Notes under the pieces: generated by a model
Told to the model about the DNA's origin: nothing
Database searches by the model: none
Seen by the model: the letters and a program-made list of their open reading frames with translations, nothing else
Source: Planctomycetota bacterium
GTDB taxonomy: Bacteria > Planctomycetota > UBA1135 > UBA2386
Length of the DNA stretch: 8,432 nucleotides
Reading direction: 5' to 3'
Assembly (NCBI GenBank): GCA_023433825.1
Contig: JAEYTU010000520.1
Span: forward strand, 1-8,432
Program-made: the position numbers and the translations under genes
Shown: positions 1 to 6,151 of the stretch, piece by piece
Position numbering within the stretch: position 1 is the stretch's first letter
Layout: every line of letters begins with the position of its first letter

Positions 1-1121
1 ACGCCGAACTCCAGCAGATGCGGTCGATCGTCGATCGCGCGATGGCCACCGGTGCGTTCGGGATGTCGACCGGACTGATCTACGTCCCCGGCACCTATGC
101 GCGGATCGACGAGATCGTCGCGCTGGCCGAGGTCGTCGCGCAGCACGGCGGCGTCTACGCGAGCCACATCCGCAACGAGAACAACGCCGTCCTCGACGCC
201 GTCGACGAAGCGCTCGCGATCGGCACGCGGGCCGGCGTGCCGGTCCACGTCTCGCACTTGAAGGCGGCCGGTCGGAAGAACTGGGGCCGCGCGCCGGAAG
301 TCGTCGCGAAACTTCGCGCGGCGCGCACGGCCGGTCAGTCGGTGACCGGCGACGTCTACGTCTACGAGGCCAGCAGCACCGGACTCGAAGTGCTGTTCCC
401 GACCGAAGCGCTGGAGGTCGGGCTGCCGGCGTTCGCAACGCGCCTGCGCGACGACGCGGCGTTCGCAGCGACGATGAAGGCCGCCGTCCACGAAGCGCGG
501 AGCCGCGTCGGGTTCGACGACTTCGCCTACGTGCAGATCGCGAATGCGCCGAACCGTGCCCAGTGGAACGGCCTCCGGATCCCGGCCGTCGCGCAGGCGC
601 TCGTCGGTCGCACCGACGCCGACGCACAGGCCGACGCGATCCTCGCGCTGATGGTCGCCTCGGAAGGGCGACGCGTGCAGATGGTCTACCACGCGATCGG
701 CGAGGCCGACCTTCGGACGTTCCTGCGCGAGCCGTTTGTCGCGATCGCCGCCGATGCCGGGATCCGGATCCCCGGCGGCGCGAAGCCGCACCCGCGCGGC
801 AGCGGCAACAACGTCCGCCTGCTCGGCCGCTACGTCCGCGACCTCGGCGACCTGTCGCTGGCCGAAGGGATCCGGCGGATGACGACGCTGCCGGCGCAGA
901 CGTTCCGGATCGAGCACCGCGGCGTGCTGCAGCCGGGCGCGCATGCCGACATCGTCGTCTTCGATCCGGACCGCGTCGCCGATCGCGCGACCTATGACGA
1001 ACCGCTGGCCAACCCGGTCGGGATCGACCACGTCTTCGTCAACGGCGTCGCCGTGATCCGCGACGGCGCGCCGACCGGCAAACGCCCCGGCGTCGTGCTG
1101 CGCGCGACGCCCAAGCGCTGA
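1..1121 (+). CDS. N-acyl-D-amino-acid deacylase (D-aminoacylase family amidohydrolase), 5' truncated by window edge
   Basis: Hydrolyses N-acyl-D-amino acids to D-amino acid plus carboxylate, as judged by family. The frame is open from base 3, so the start lies outside the window. About 372 residues are present, against roughly 480-530 for the family. Numbering from the Met at 18, the family signatures appear in order: GAFGMSTGLIYVPGTY (12-27), YASHIRNE with metal ligand His50, VSHLKAAG with His80, DVYVYEASSTGLE (112-124), the catalytic-type Asp246 in IAADAG, KPHPR (256-260), and a C-terminal GRYVRD-LSLAEGIRRMT-LPAQ block ending in the composite beta domain (DIVVFDPD, VNGVAVIRDG). His50 and His80 are 30 apart, as are His220 and His250 of the Alcaligenes D-aminoacylase. 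The usual SDG around the catalytic Asp reads AAD here. The N-terminal HxH metal site and the Cys ligand are not in the window. Substrate preference (D-Glu, D-Asp or neutral) cannot be told. A related amidohydrolase such as a dihydroorotase-like enzyme is much less likely. Confidence 0.93.
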   Translation, partial: AELQQMRSIVDRAMATGAFGMSTGLIYVPGTYARIDEIVALAEVVAQHGGVYASHIRNENNAVLDAVDEALAIGTRAGVPVHVSHLKAAGRKNWGRAPEVVAKLRAARTAGQSVTGDVYVYEASSTGLEVLFPTEALEVGLPAFATRLRDDAAFAATMKAAVHEARSRVGFDDFAYVQIANAPNRAQWNGLRIPAVAQALVGRTDADAQADAILALMVASEGRRVQMVYHAIGEADLRTFLREPFVAIAADAGIRIPGGAKPHPRGSGNNVRLLGRYVRDLGDLSLAEGIRRMTTLPAQTFRIEHRGVLQPGAHADIVVFDPDRVADRATYDEPLANPVGIDHVFVNGVAVIRDGAPTGKRPGVVLRATPKR

Positions 1122-1138
1122 GCCGTTTCCCAGACGGC
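1122..1138. terminator. Short hairpin between two convergent stop codons, possible shared terminator
   Basis: The 18 bases between the stop of the deacylase gene (ending 1121) and the stop of the opposing membrane-protein gene (beginning 1140) are almost entirely an inverted repeat. GCCGTTT (1122-1128) faces AGACGGC (1132-1138) across a CCC loop, giving seven pairs with one G-U in the + strand RNA. The minus-strand RNA forms only the outer five pairs well. There is no T-tract on either side, so it is not a canonical intrinsic terminator. Its position exactly between convergent stops is the main support. Confidence 0.4.
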
Positions 1139-1139
1139 G

Positions 1140-3122
1140 TCAGCGGGGCGCCTGCCACGTGATCTGAACGGCATGCCGACCGGCCGGGACCGGAACCGCG
1201 ACGCCGATCCCGTTCGCCCCGAGCAGGTCGACCGGCGTTCCGTCGACCGTCGCGACGGCGCCGAGGCGGCGGAGATCGCCGAGATGGACGACGAACAAGC
1301 ACGCGTCGCCGTCGGTGACGGCGTCGATCCGCTGGAGCGCACCGGCGCGGACCGTGACGAGCTCGGTCTTGCCGTCGGCGTCGAGCGCGAACGGCGGCGC
1401 CCCGTCGACGACCGCCGAACGGAGACTCCCGCTCGGATCGCGGGCCGCGACGCCGGCCGGCAGCACGGCACCCGGATCGGTGTCGACGACGTGGCGATGC
1501 ACGAGGAGCACGAGCGGCAGCGGGATCAGCGTCTGCGTCCATTCCGCCTTCGTCACGATCCGGTACGGATCACCCCCGGTGAACTGCACGATCCGCGTCG
1601 TCGGCGCGAGCGTCTCGAACCGCGGATCGAGGTAGACGACGAACGGCGGCTGCGGCCTCGCGACGAGGTCGACGATCGTCACGCGGCGGCCGAGGCGCTG
1701 CTCGAACAGGTCCGGCAGCCCGTTCTGCAGCGGCGTCGGCACGACGTCGACGACGACGACGCCGTCGGCGCCGAGGTCGTCCCGCAGCGCTGCGGCGGCG
1801 AACGCGCGACAGAACTCGCCGTTCGCTCGTGGTCCGGCGAGTGCCTCCCGCATCCGCGTCGCCTGGACGACGACGATCGCGAGCAGCACCGCGAGTCCGG
1901 CGAGCCGTCGCGCGCGGCTCGCGCCGGCCGGCAGCAACGTCAGTGCGAGTGCGATCGACAGCGGAACGGCGACGAAGACCAGGAAGCGCGACGCCGACGT
2001 CCGGAACACGTACGGAACGAGCCCGGCCGCCGCGACGCACCACGCGAATCGCGCAGCCGGATCGCGCGCGCGGCACCCGGCGGCGAACGCGACGACGGCC
2101 GCGGCGAGCATCGCGACATCCGGCGCATCGACGCCGGTGAATGCGCGTGCGACGTCGGCCAGGTGGCGCAGCGTCGCCGTGGTCGTCGCCGCGACGCCGA
2201 GATCGCCGGCGTCGACGGTGTTCCGGAACCGATAGTGCAGCGCGATCGCGACGACGAACGGCACCACCGTCACGAGCGCCGGCACCCATCGCGACCCGCG
2301 ATCGGGCCGCAGCCCATGGTCTTCGCGCTGCGCGTCGGCAAACGGCAGTTGCGGAGGAACGGACCCGACCAACTGCTGCAACCCGCGAGGAATCGCGGCA
2401 CGACCGGCCCATCGTCGGCCGCGGGCATCGCGCGGGGCCACGGCGAACGCCGCCACGACGACCAACGGAAAGCCGTACGCCGCCTCCTTGAACGTCAGCG
2501 ACACGACGACGGCCGCCAGCGACGCCACGAACCAGATCGGCCTTCGCTGGAACGCGAACCCGTAGATCGACGCCGCCGCCGCGGTCAGACACAGCGACGC
2601 CGGCAGCACGTTGAACGCCGCCGACGGCCAGACGACGCCCTCGACGATGGCCGGGGTCGTCCACAGCAGCGCCGCCGCGGCGCCACCGGCGACGGCGCCG
2701 GCGCGACGTTCGACGATCCCGTACGCGGCGACGCCGAGGCCAAAGAGCAACGCCAGCGCGACGCTGACGAACGCGACGGCGCGCTCTCCGAACACACTGT
2801 GGACGAGGTCGAACAGCAGGTACCAACCGGGCCGCCAGAACGGCCACGTTCGCTCGCCGGGGAACGCGCCGAACAGGTCCTCGACGGCGATCTCCGCGAA
2901 GCTCCGCTCGGCGCTGCGCCGCAGCATCGCGAAGTCGTCCATGTAGAACCCCTGGCCCAGCGCGTCGCGCCAGACCAGAGTCGCGAGGACGAACGCGCAG
3001 CCCAGCGCCGCCAGCCGCTGCAGGTTCGAGACGCGTGCAGCCGTCGGCGCGATGGGCCGGCAGTGCCGCGATCCGTGTCGAGTTGCAGCAGTCTCTCGGG
3101 TGCGTTCCGCGTCGGTGGCCAT
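1140..3122 (-). CDS. Polytopic membrane protein, GT-C glycosyltransferase-like, with C-terminal extramembrane domain
   Basis: A 660-residue protein. GT-C enzymes transfer sugars from lipid-linked donors on the outer face of the cytoplasmic membrane, and that role is inferred here from layout only. After a charged N-terminus and a first hydrophobic helix (about 38-52) comes GFYMDDFAML, with Asp62-Asp63 placed where GT-C proteins carry their acidic loop-1 motif. Then follow PFWRPGWYLLFDLVHSVFG (94-112), hydrophobic helices to about residue 425, and FKEAAYGFP with Lys212-Glu213, like the KE-P motif of PMT-type transferases. Residues about 430-660 are mostly soluble and look beta-rich near the end. 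The ATG at 3122 is preferred because it is the first Met before the hydrophobic core without running into the divergent gene. No Shine-Dalgarno site precedes it. The frame stays open to 3293, but that extension is Arg-rich and unconvincing. Acceptor and sugar are unknown. A polysaccharide ligase or a non-enzymatic membrane protein are alternatives. Confidence 0.82.
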   Translation of the reverse strand: MATDAERTRETAATRHGSRHCRPIAPTAARVSNLQRLAALGCAFVLATLVWRDALGQGFYMDDFAMLRRSAERSFAEIAVEDLFGAFPGERTWPFWRPGWYLLFDLVHSVFGERAVAFVSVALALLFGLGVAAYGIVERRAGAVAGGAAAALLWTTPAIVEGVVWPSAAFNVLPASLCLTAAAASIYGFAFQRRPIWFVASLAAVVVSLTFKEAAYGFPLVVVAAFAVAPRDARGRRWAGRAAIPRGLQQLVGSVPPQLPFADAQREDHGLRPDRGSRWVPALVTVVPFVVAIALHYRFRNTVDAGDLGVAATTTATLRHLADVARAFTGVDAPDVAMLAAAVVAFAAGCRARDPAARFAWCVAAAGLVPYVFRTSASRFLVFVAVPLSIALALTLLPAGASRARRLAGLAVLLAIVVVQATRMREALAGPRANGEFCRAFAAAALRDDLGADGVVVVDVVPTPLQNGLPDLFEQRLGRRVTIVDLVARPQPPFVVYLDPRFETLAPTTRIVQFTGGDPYRIVTKAEWTQTLIPLPLVLLVHRHVVDTDPGAVLPAGVAARDPSGSLRSAVVDGAPPFALDADGKTELVTVRAGALQRIDAVTDGDACLFVVHLGDLRRLGAVATVDGTPVDLLGANGIGVAVPVPAGRHAVQITWQAPR

Positions 3123-3287
3123 TTGTCGATGGTGTCGCGAGCGGCGCGGGAGGCTCGAGCACGCACCGTCCCGTCGCGGGCCGCAATGAGTCTTCGGCCC
3201 GATCGCGGGCTGCGATGCGGGCGGGACTCTACCATCCGCGCGGTCTCGACCCGACGCGTCCACGTCGTGCCGCCGACACGCCACTGC
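3123..3287. promoter_or_regulatory. Divergent intergenic region, presumed to hold both promoters
   Basis: This 165-base gap separates the divergent starts at 3122 (minus) and 3288 (plus), so promoters for both genes should be here or very near. The least GC-rich stretch is at 3226-3236. On the + strand it reads TACCAT (3230-3235), a weak -10-like TAnnnT. On the minus strand the same stretch contains TAGAGT (3226-3231), also TAnnnT. I see no convincing -35 at 16-18 bases for either, and no Shine-Dalgarno site before either start. The assignment rests mainly on gene arrangement. Confidence 0.3.
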
Positions 3288-4382
3288 ATGCACCCGACCG
3301 CCGTCACCGTCGTCGCCGTTCTGTTCGCCGCCGCCACGACCGCGGCATCGGCTTCACCGCAAGGCGGTGATCCGACGCCGGCCGAGATCGCCGAGGCACG
3401 CGAACGGTTCGCGTCGCTGTCGAACCTCCGAAAGGCGATGGTCGTCCGCAGCCTGCACCAGCGCATCGCCGAGGACCCGGATCCACTGCTGCAGACGATC
3501 CTCGGCTTGGCCGTGCTCGAGGCCGAGCCGCACGACGCGACGCCGTTGCCGATGCACGACCCAGCGGTGCACGCGCCCGGCGCGGCCCCGGCGCGGCGGC
3601 GCATCGGTCCGGACGACCCGGCGCAGCGGCCGTTCCGCGACAAGTTGCGCGGCACCGAGTTCCTGCCGGACCTCGCGAAGCGAGTCGTCTACGAATGGCA
3701 CACCGGCCGCATCGTCCGCGTCGACGACGCGCCGGGGTTCGACGCACTGTTCGACGATCTGCTGCGCGGCTATCCGCCCGGCGCCGACATCGTCGTCGCG
3801 CGCGTTCTCGCGGCGCTCGACGCCGATCCGCGCGAGCGACAGGCGGCGGCCTACTTCGGGCACGTCTACGCCGATCTCGACGCGCGGGCCTACGACGGGT
3901 TGTCGCTGTACGACGCGTGGTCGACGGCACTGCAGGTCGACGTCCCCGACGTCGACGCGATCCCGTTCGCCGTCACGCTGCTCGGCGATCGCTCGTTCCG
4001 GTCGCCGATCCCTGCCGACGCGAAGCGCACGGCGCTCTACGTGAAGATCAAGGAGCGTGCGACCGCGCACCGCACCTATCGAACGCTGCGCGAAGCCGCG
4101 GCGGCGTCCCTCGTCCACGCGACGCCGAAGCTCGATCCGACCTACGCGCCGCTCGTCCCGCGCTTCCACTACTTGTTCGCGACGAACGGCGACGACCTCG
4201 CCGCGTTCACGGCGGCGATCGGACGGATCACCGATCGCGATCGTTGGATCGACGATCTCGACGCGAGCTTCAAGAAGGACCGCGCGGCACTCGCGCTGCG
4301 CGACCGCCGCACCGACGCGCTCGCAGCCCTCGGGCGCAAGCTGCGACGGCTCGCGGTCGACACCGTCACGCGCGGGCGGTGA
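3288..4382 (+). CDS. Secreted hypothetical protein, 364 residues, no recognised family
   Basis: I do not recognise this protein. The ATG at 3288 gives a typical Sec signal peptide: a short N-terminus, the hydrophobic core AVTVVAVLFAAATTA (5-19), and a likely cut after Ala22 in ASA. There is no lipobox Cys. The mature part has no Cys and no transmembrane helix, so it should be a soluble exported protein. It looks mainly alpha-helical: helices about 31-80, a Pro-rich linker 82-115, then a helical body. Blocks that could define a family are FLPDLAKRVVYEWHTGRIVRVDD (125-147), RQAAAYFGHVYADLDARAYDG (184-204), and RFHYLFATNGDDLAAF (292-307). No HExxH, Ser-hydrolase or haem-binding motif is visible. 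No Shine-Dalgarno site precedes the start. The same frame is open far upstream, but that part is antisense to the membrane-protein gene and very charged, so the signal-peptide start is preferred. Scaffold-like helical repeat or processing roles are possible but unsupported. Confidence 0.8.
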   Translation: MHPTAVTVVAVLFAAATTAASASPQGGDPTPAEIAEARERFASLSNLRKAMVVRSLHQRIAEDPDPLLQTILGLAVLEAEPHDATPLPMHDPAVHAPGAAPARRRIGPDDPAQRPFRDKLRGTEFLPDLAKRVVYEWHTGRIVRVDDAPGFDALFDDLLRGYPPGADIVVARVLAALDADPRERQAAAYFGHVYADLDARAYDGLSLYDAWSTALQVDVPDVDAIPFAVTLLGDRSFRSPIPADAKRTALYVKIKERATAHRTYRTLREAAAASLVHATPKLDPTYAPLVPRFHYLFATNGDDLAAFTAAIGRITDRDRWIDDLDASFKKDRAALALRDRRTDALAALGRKLRRLAVDTVTRGR

Positions 4383-4385
4383 CGG
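4363..4385. terminator. GC-rich perfect hairpin at convergent gene ends, possible bidirectional terminator
   Basis: CCGTCAC (4363-4369) and GTGACGG (4379-4385) are perfect inverted repeats separated by a 9-base loop. The structure overlaps the last codons and stop of the secreted-protein gene and starts 9 bases past the stop of the opposing gene (stop 4395-4397). Because all seven pairs are Watson-Crick, it folds equally well in both transcripts. No T-tract follows on either strand, so efficiency as an intrinsic terminator is uncertain. Only 12 bases separate the two genes, leaving no other room for a terminator outside coding sequence. Confidence 0.4.
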
Positions 4386-4394
4386 GGTCGGTCG

Positions 4395-5993
4395 TCAGTA
4401 CTTCGCCATCGCGGCGATCCACGCCTTCTCGAGTTGCAGGATGTCGATCTTCGCGAACGTCTTCTCGAACGCCTCCTTCTGGATCTCGTCGGCGAAGCCG
4501 AGCATCCAGTCCTTCGGCGCGTTGTCGGGCATCCGCTCGCGGTACTTGTCTGCCGCCGCGCGCAGGTGGCGCAGGTAGTTCTCGGGGATCGCCGCCCAGT
4601 CCTCGTTGCGGCCGGTCTTCTTCTCGCGTTCCTGCTCGAGGAACCAGCAGATCGACCAACCCATCGCGTAGTTGTTCATCACGCTGACGCCGTAGAACTC
4701 GTGCTGCGGCATCAGAAAGATCATTCGAAGGTCGGGCCACGCCTTCTGCTTCTGCATCAGCTTGACCCACTTCATCCGGAACGCGTTCTTCTCGATCCGT
4801 CGGATCTCGCCCTTCACGCGATCGACCTTCGCGCCGCCGAAGTACTCGCCGTAGCCCTCGTTGAACCACGACGCCGGCGGCACCATCCCGTTCGCGTAGT
4901 GCAGGTACTGATGCATGGCCTCGTGGTAGAGGACCATGTTCGTGTCGACCTCCTTGACCCACTCGCGCTGCTTCGGGATCCGCTTGCCCGGCTCGAACAG
5001 CACGAGCTCCTCCTTCAGCGGCGCCCAGTACCCACCGGTGCCGTCCGGCGCGCCGTAGCCGAGGTAATCGTCGTAGCTCGCGCAGACGCGCACCGTCGAG
5101 ACCGCTTCCATCGGACCGAGCGGCGGGAAGTGCTTCGTGTACTCGACCCGCATGATCTCGAGGTCGGCCAGCATCTCCTCGATCGTCTTCTTGCTCGTGA
5201 TGTTCGTCACGAGGATGAAGTTCTCGGAGTCGTGCGCGCTCCAGCCCTTGACCAACTGCGAGCGCACCATCCGGCGGCGTTCGAGGTCGCGCAGCGTGCT
5301 GTCGGCGTATGGATCGTCTTCGTCGACCGGCTTCGCGTTCGGGTCGATCGTCACGCGTTCGAACGAACGCACGGCCTCGTCGATCCGCGTCTCGAACGCC
5401 TGCAGGCCCCAGCCGTACGCATAGAGCCCGTAGATCTCGGTCGCGTTCTCGAGCAGGAATCCGCGCAGCAGGACGTAGTTGCGCGACTGCCCGCGACGGT
5501 GGTTGTGATAGTCGCCGTGCAGCTCGACGAGCTTGTACTCGCCGCCGTCCTTGCTCTTGACCGGCTTCGTCCACGCGTTCTTGCTGACGAAGTCGCTGCG
5601 GATCTCGCGCCGCTTCAGGAACGTCGGGAAGTCGGTCGCGCCGTTCAGGAACTCCTTCGACTGCTCCCCCATCGACCGCGCGCGTTCCTCCTCGGCCTTC
5701 TTCGCCGCGTCGTCACCGGTCGCCGGGCCCTTCGCCTTGCCGATCCGGAAGACGAGCAGGTTCAGCTCGAGGATCTCCCCCTTCAGGAACGGGTCCGGCG
5801 ACTCCACGTTGGCCGTGAACTTCGCGAGGATCTGTTCCTCCTGCGGATCGAGCGGCGCCTCCTTCAGCATCCGCGGCACTCGCAGTCGGAAGCCGTGCTT
5901 CGCGTTCTGGTAGAGGAACGTGCCACCCTGGGCCAGGGCCGTGGTGGCGAGAGCGAACGCGACGAACGTCGCGACGAAGAGTCGATGGGTCAT
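4395..5993 (-). CDS. Secreted gluzincin-like zinc metallopeptidase (DUF1570-like), 532 residues
   Basis: Probably an exported zinc-dependent peptidase or a structural relative. The ATG at 5993 is fixed by a GGAGG site five bases upstream and by the signal peptide it exposes: MTHR, the hydrophobic core LFVATFVAFALATTA, and a likely cut after Ala21 in ALA. Residues about 25-215 form an N-terminal domain (FLYQNAKHGFRLRVP near its start) with a Lys/Glu-rich stretch at 87-112. Residues about 255-450 hold the peptidase-like domain. It contains YHEAMHQYLHY, with His357, Glu358 and His361 forming HExxH. Then comes WFNEGYGEYF, with Glu379 in the NEG motif as expected third zinc ligand, 18 residues after His361. 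Downstream, MNNYAMGWSICWFLE resembles the helix that follows the active site in M61- and DUF1570-like proteins. All three ligands and the catalytic Glu are present, so activity is plausible. The substrate is unknown. The gene follows the antiporter genes on the same strand but 158 bases away, so it is likely transcribed separately. Confidence 0.88.
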   Translation of the reverse strand: MTHRLFVATFVAFALATTALAQGGTFLYQNAKHGFRLRVPRMLKEAPLDPQEEQILAKFTANVESPDPFLKGEILELNLLVFRIGKAKGPATGDDAAKKAEEERARSMGEQSKEFLNGATDFPTFLKRREIRSDFVSKNAWTKPVKSKDGGEYKLVELHGDYHNHRRGQSRNYVLLRGFLLENATEIYGLYAYGWGLQAFETRIDEAVRSFERVTIDPNAKPVDEDDPYADSTLRDLERRRMVRSQLVKGWSAHDSENFILVTNITSKKTIEEMLADLEIMRVEYTKHFPPLGPMEAVSTVRVCASYDDYLGYGAPDGTGGYWAPLKEELVLFEPGKRIPKQREWVKEVDTNMVLYHEAMHQYLHYANGMVPPASWFNEGYGEYFGGAKVDRVKGEIRRIEKNAFRMKWVKLMQKQKAWPDLRMIFLMPQHEFYGVSVMNNYAMGWSICWFLEQEREKKTGRNEDWAAIPENYLRHLRAAADKYRERMPDNAPKDWMLGFADEIQKEAFEKTFAKIDILQLEKAWIAAMAKY

Positions 5994-5998
5994 TGCGG

Positions 5999-6003
5999 CC
6001 TCC
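5999..6003 (-). promoter_or_regulatory. Shine-Dalgarno site of the metallopeptidase gene
   Basis: On the minus strand GGAGG stands five bases before the ATG at 5993. It is the strongest ribosome binding site in the window and fixes this start. It argues against reading the gene as part of the much longer open frame that continues upstream into the antiporter gene. Confidence 0.75.
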
Positions 6004-6116
6004 AACGGTCGCGGCTCGCGTCGGTTCCGAAGCGAGTACGCCCCGTCGCTGATCGTGCTTCCGGCGTGGGCTTCCTTCGTGACAGCCGCCCCCTTCCTCG
6101 GGCGCGACGGCGCGGG

Positions 6117-6145
6117 AGGATAGCGGGCCGTCGGGCCGCGGACAG
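6117..6145 (-). promoter_or_regulatory. Candidate sigma70-type promoter for the metallopeptidase gene
   Basis: On the minus strand CTGTCC (6145-6140) and TATCCT (6122-6117) are separated by exactly 17 bases. They match the TTGACA and TATAAT consensus at three and four of six positions. Transcription would start near 6110 and give a leader of about 115 bases. The element lies just after the antiporter stop codon in the only sizeable gap on this strand, which fits an independent transcript. Matches are modest and the base composition is extreme, so chance is a real alternative. Confidence 0.3.
6123..6139. repeat. Imperfect 17-base dyad inside the promoter spacer, after the antiporter stop
   Basis: The bases GCGGGCCGTCGGGCCGC equal their own reverse complement except for one symmetric mismatch pair and the centre. 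It lies 12 bases past the antiporter stop and fills exactly the spacer of the promoter candidate at 6117-6145. It could be a weak terminator hairpin for the antiporter operon, with an alternative GGCC-CGAC-GGCC fold, or an operator for the next gene. At this GC content it may also be chance. Confidence 0.3.
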
Positions 6146-6151
6146 GGGGAG

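Noticed and set aside
1739..1775. GAC-rich trinucleotide run
   Set aside because: It encodes a Val/Asp stretch (GVVVVDVV) of the membrane protein and shows no regular array beyond common codon use here.
1570..3186. A 538-codon minus-strand frame overlapping the membrane-protein gene
   Set aside because: It is an extremely Arg-rich shifted reading of the same DNA, while the frame ending at 1140 has clear membrane helices.
1173..3287. A + strand frame of about 700 codons, open and in frame with the secreted-protein gene, antisense to the membrane-protein gene
   Set aside because: Its product is almost all Arg, Asp, Glu and Gln without hydrophobic core, as expected opposite a hydrophobic GC-rich gene. 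The signal peptide at 3288 marks the true start.
3123..3293. N-terminal extension of the GT-C-like protein to the ATG at 3293
   Set aside because: It would overlap the divergent gene start and adds an Arg/Pro/Cys-rich piece with no helix or motif.
3354..4169. A 271-codon minus-strand frame opposite the secreted-protein gene
   Set aside because: It is Arg/Val/Glu-rich without recognisable domain. The + strand frame has a signal peptide and balanced composition.
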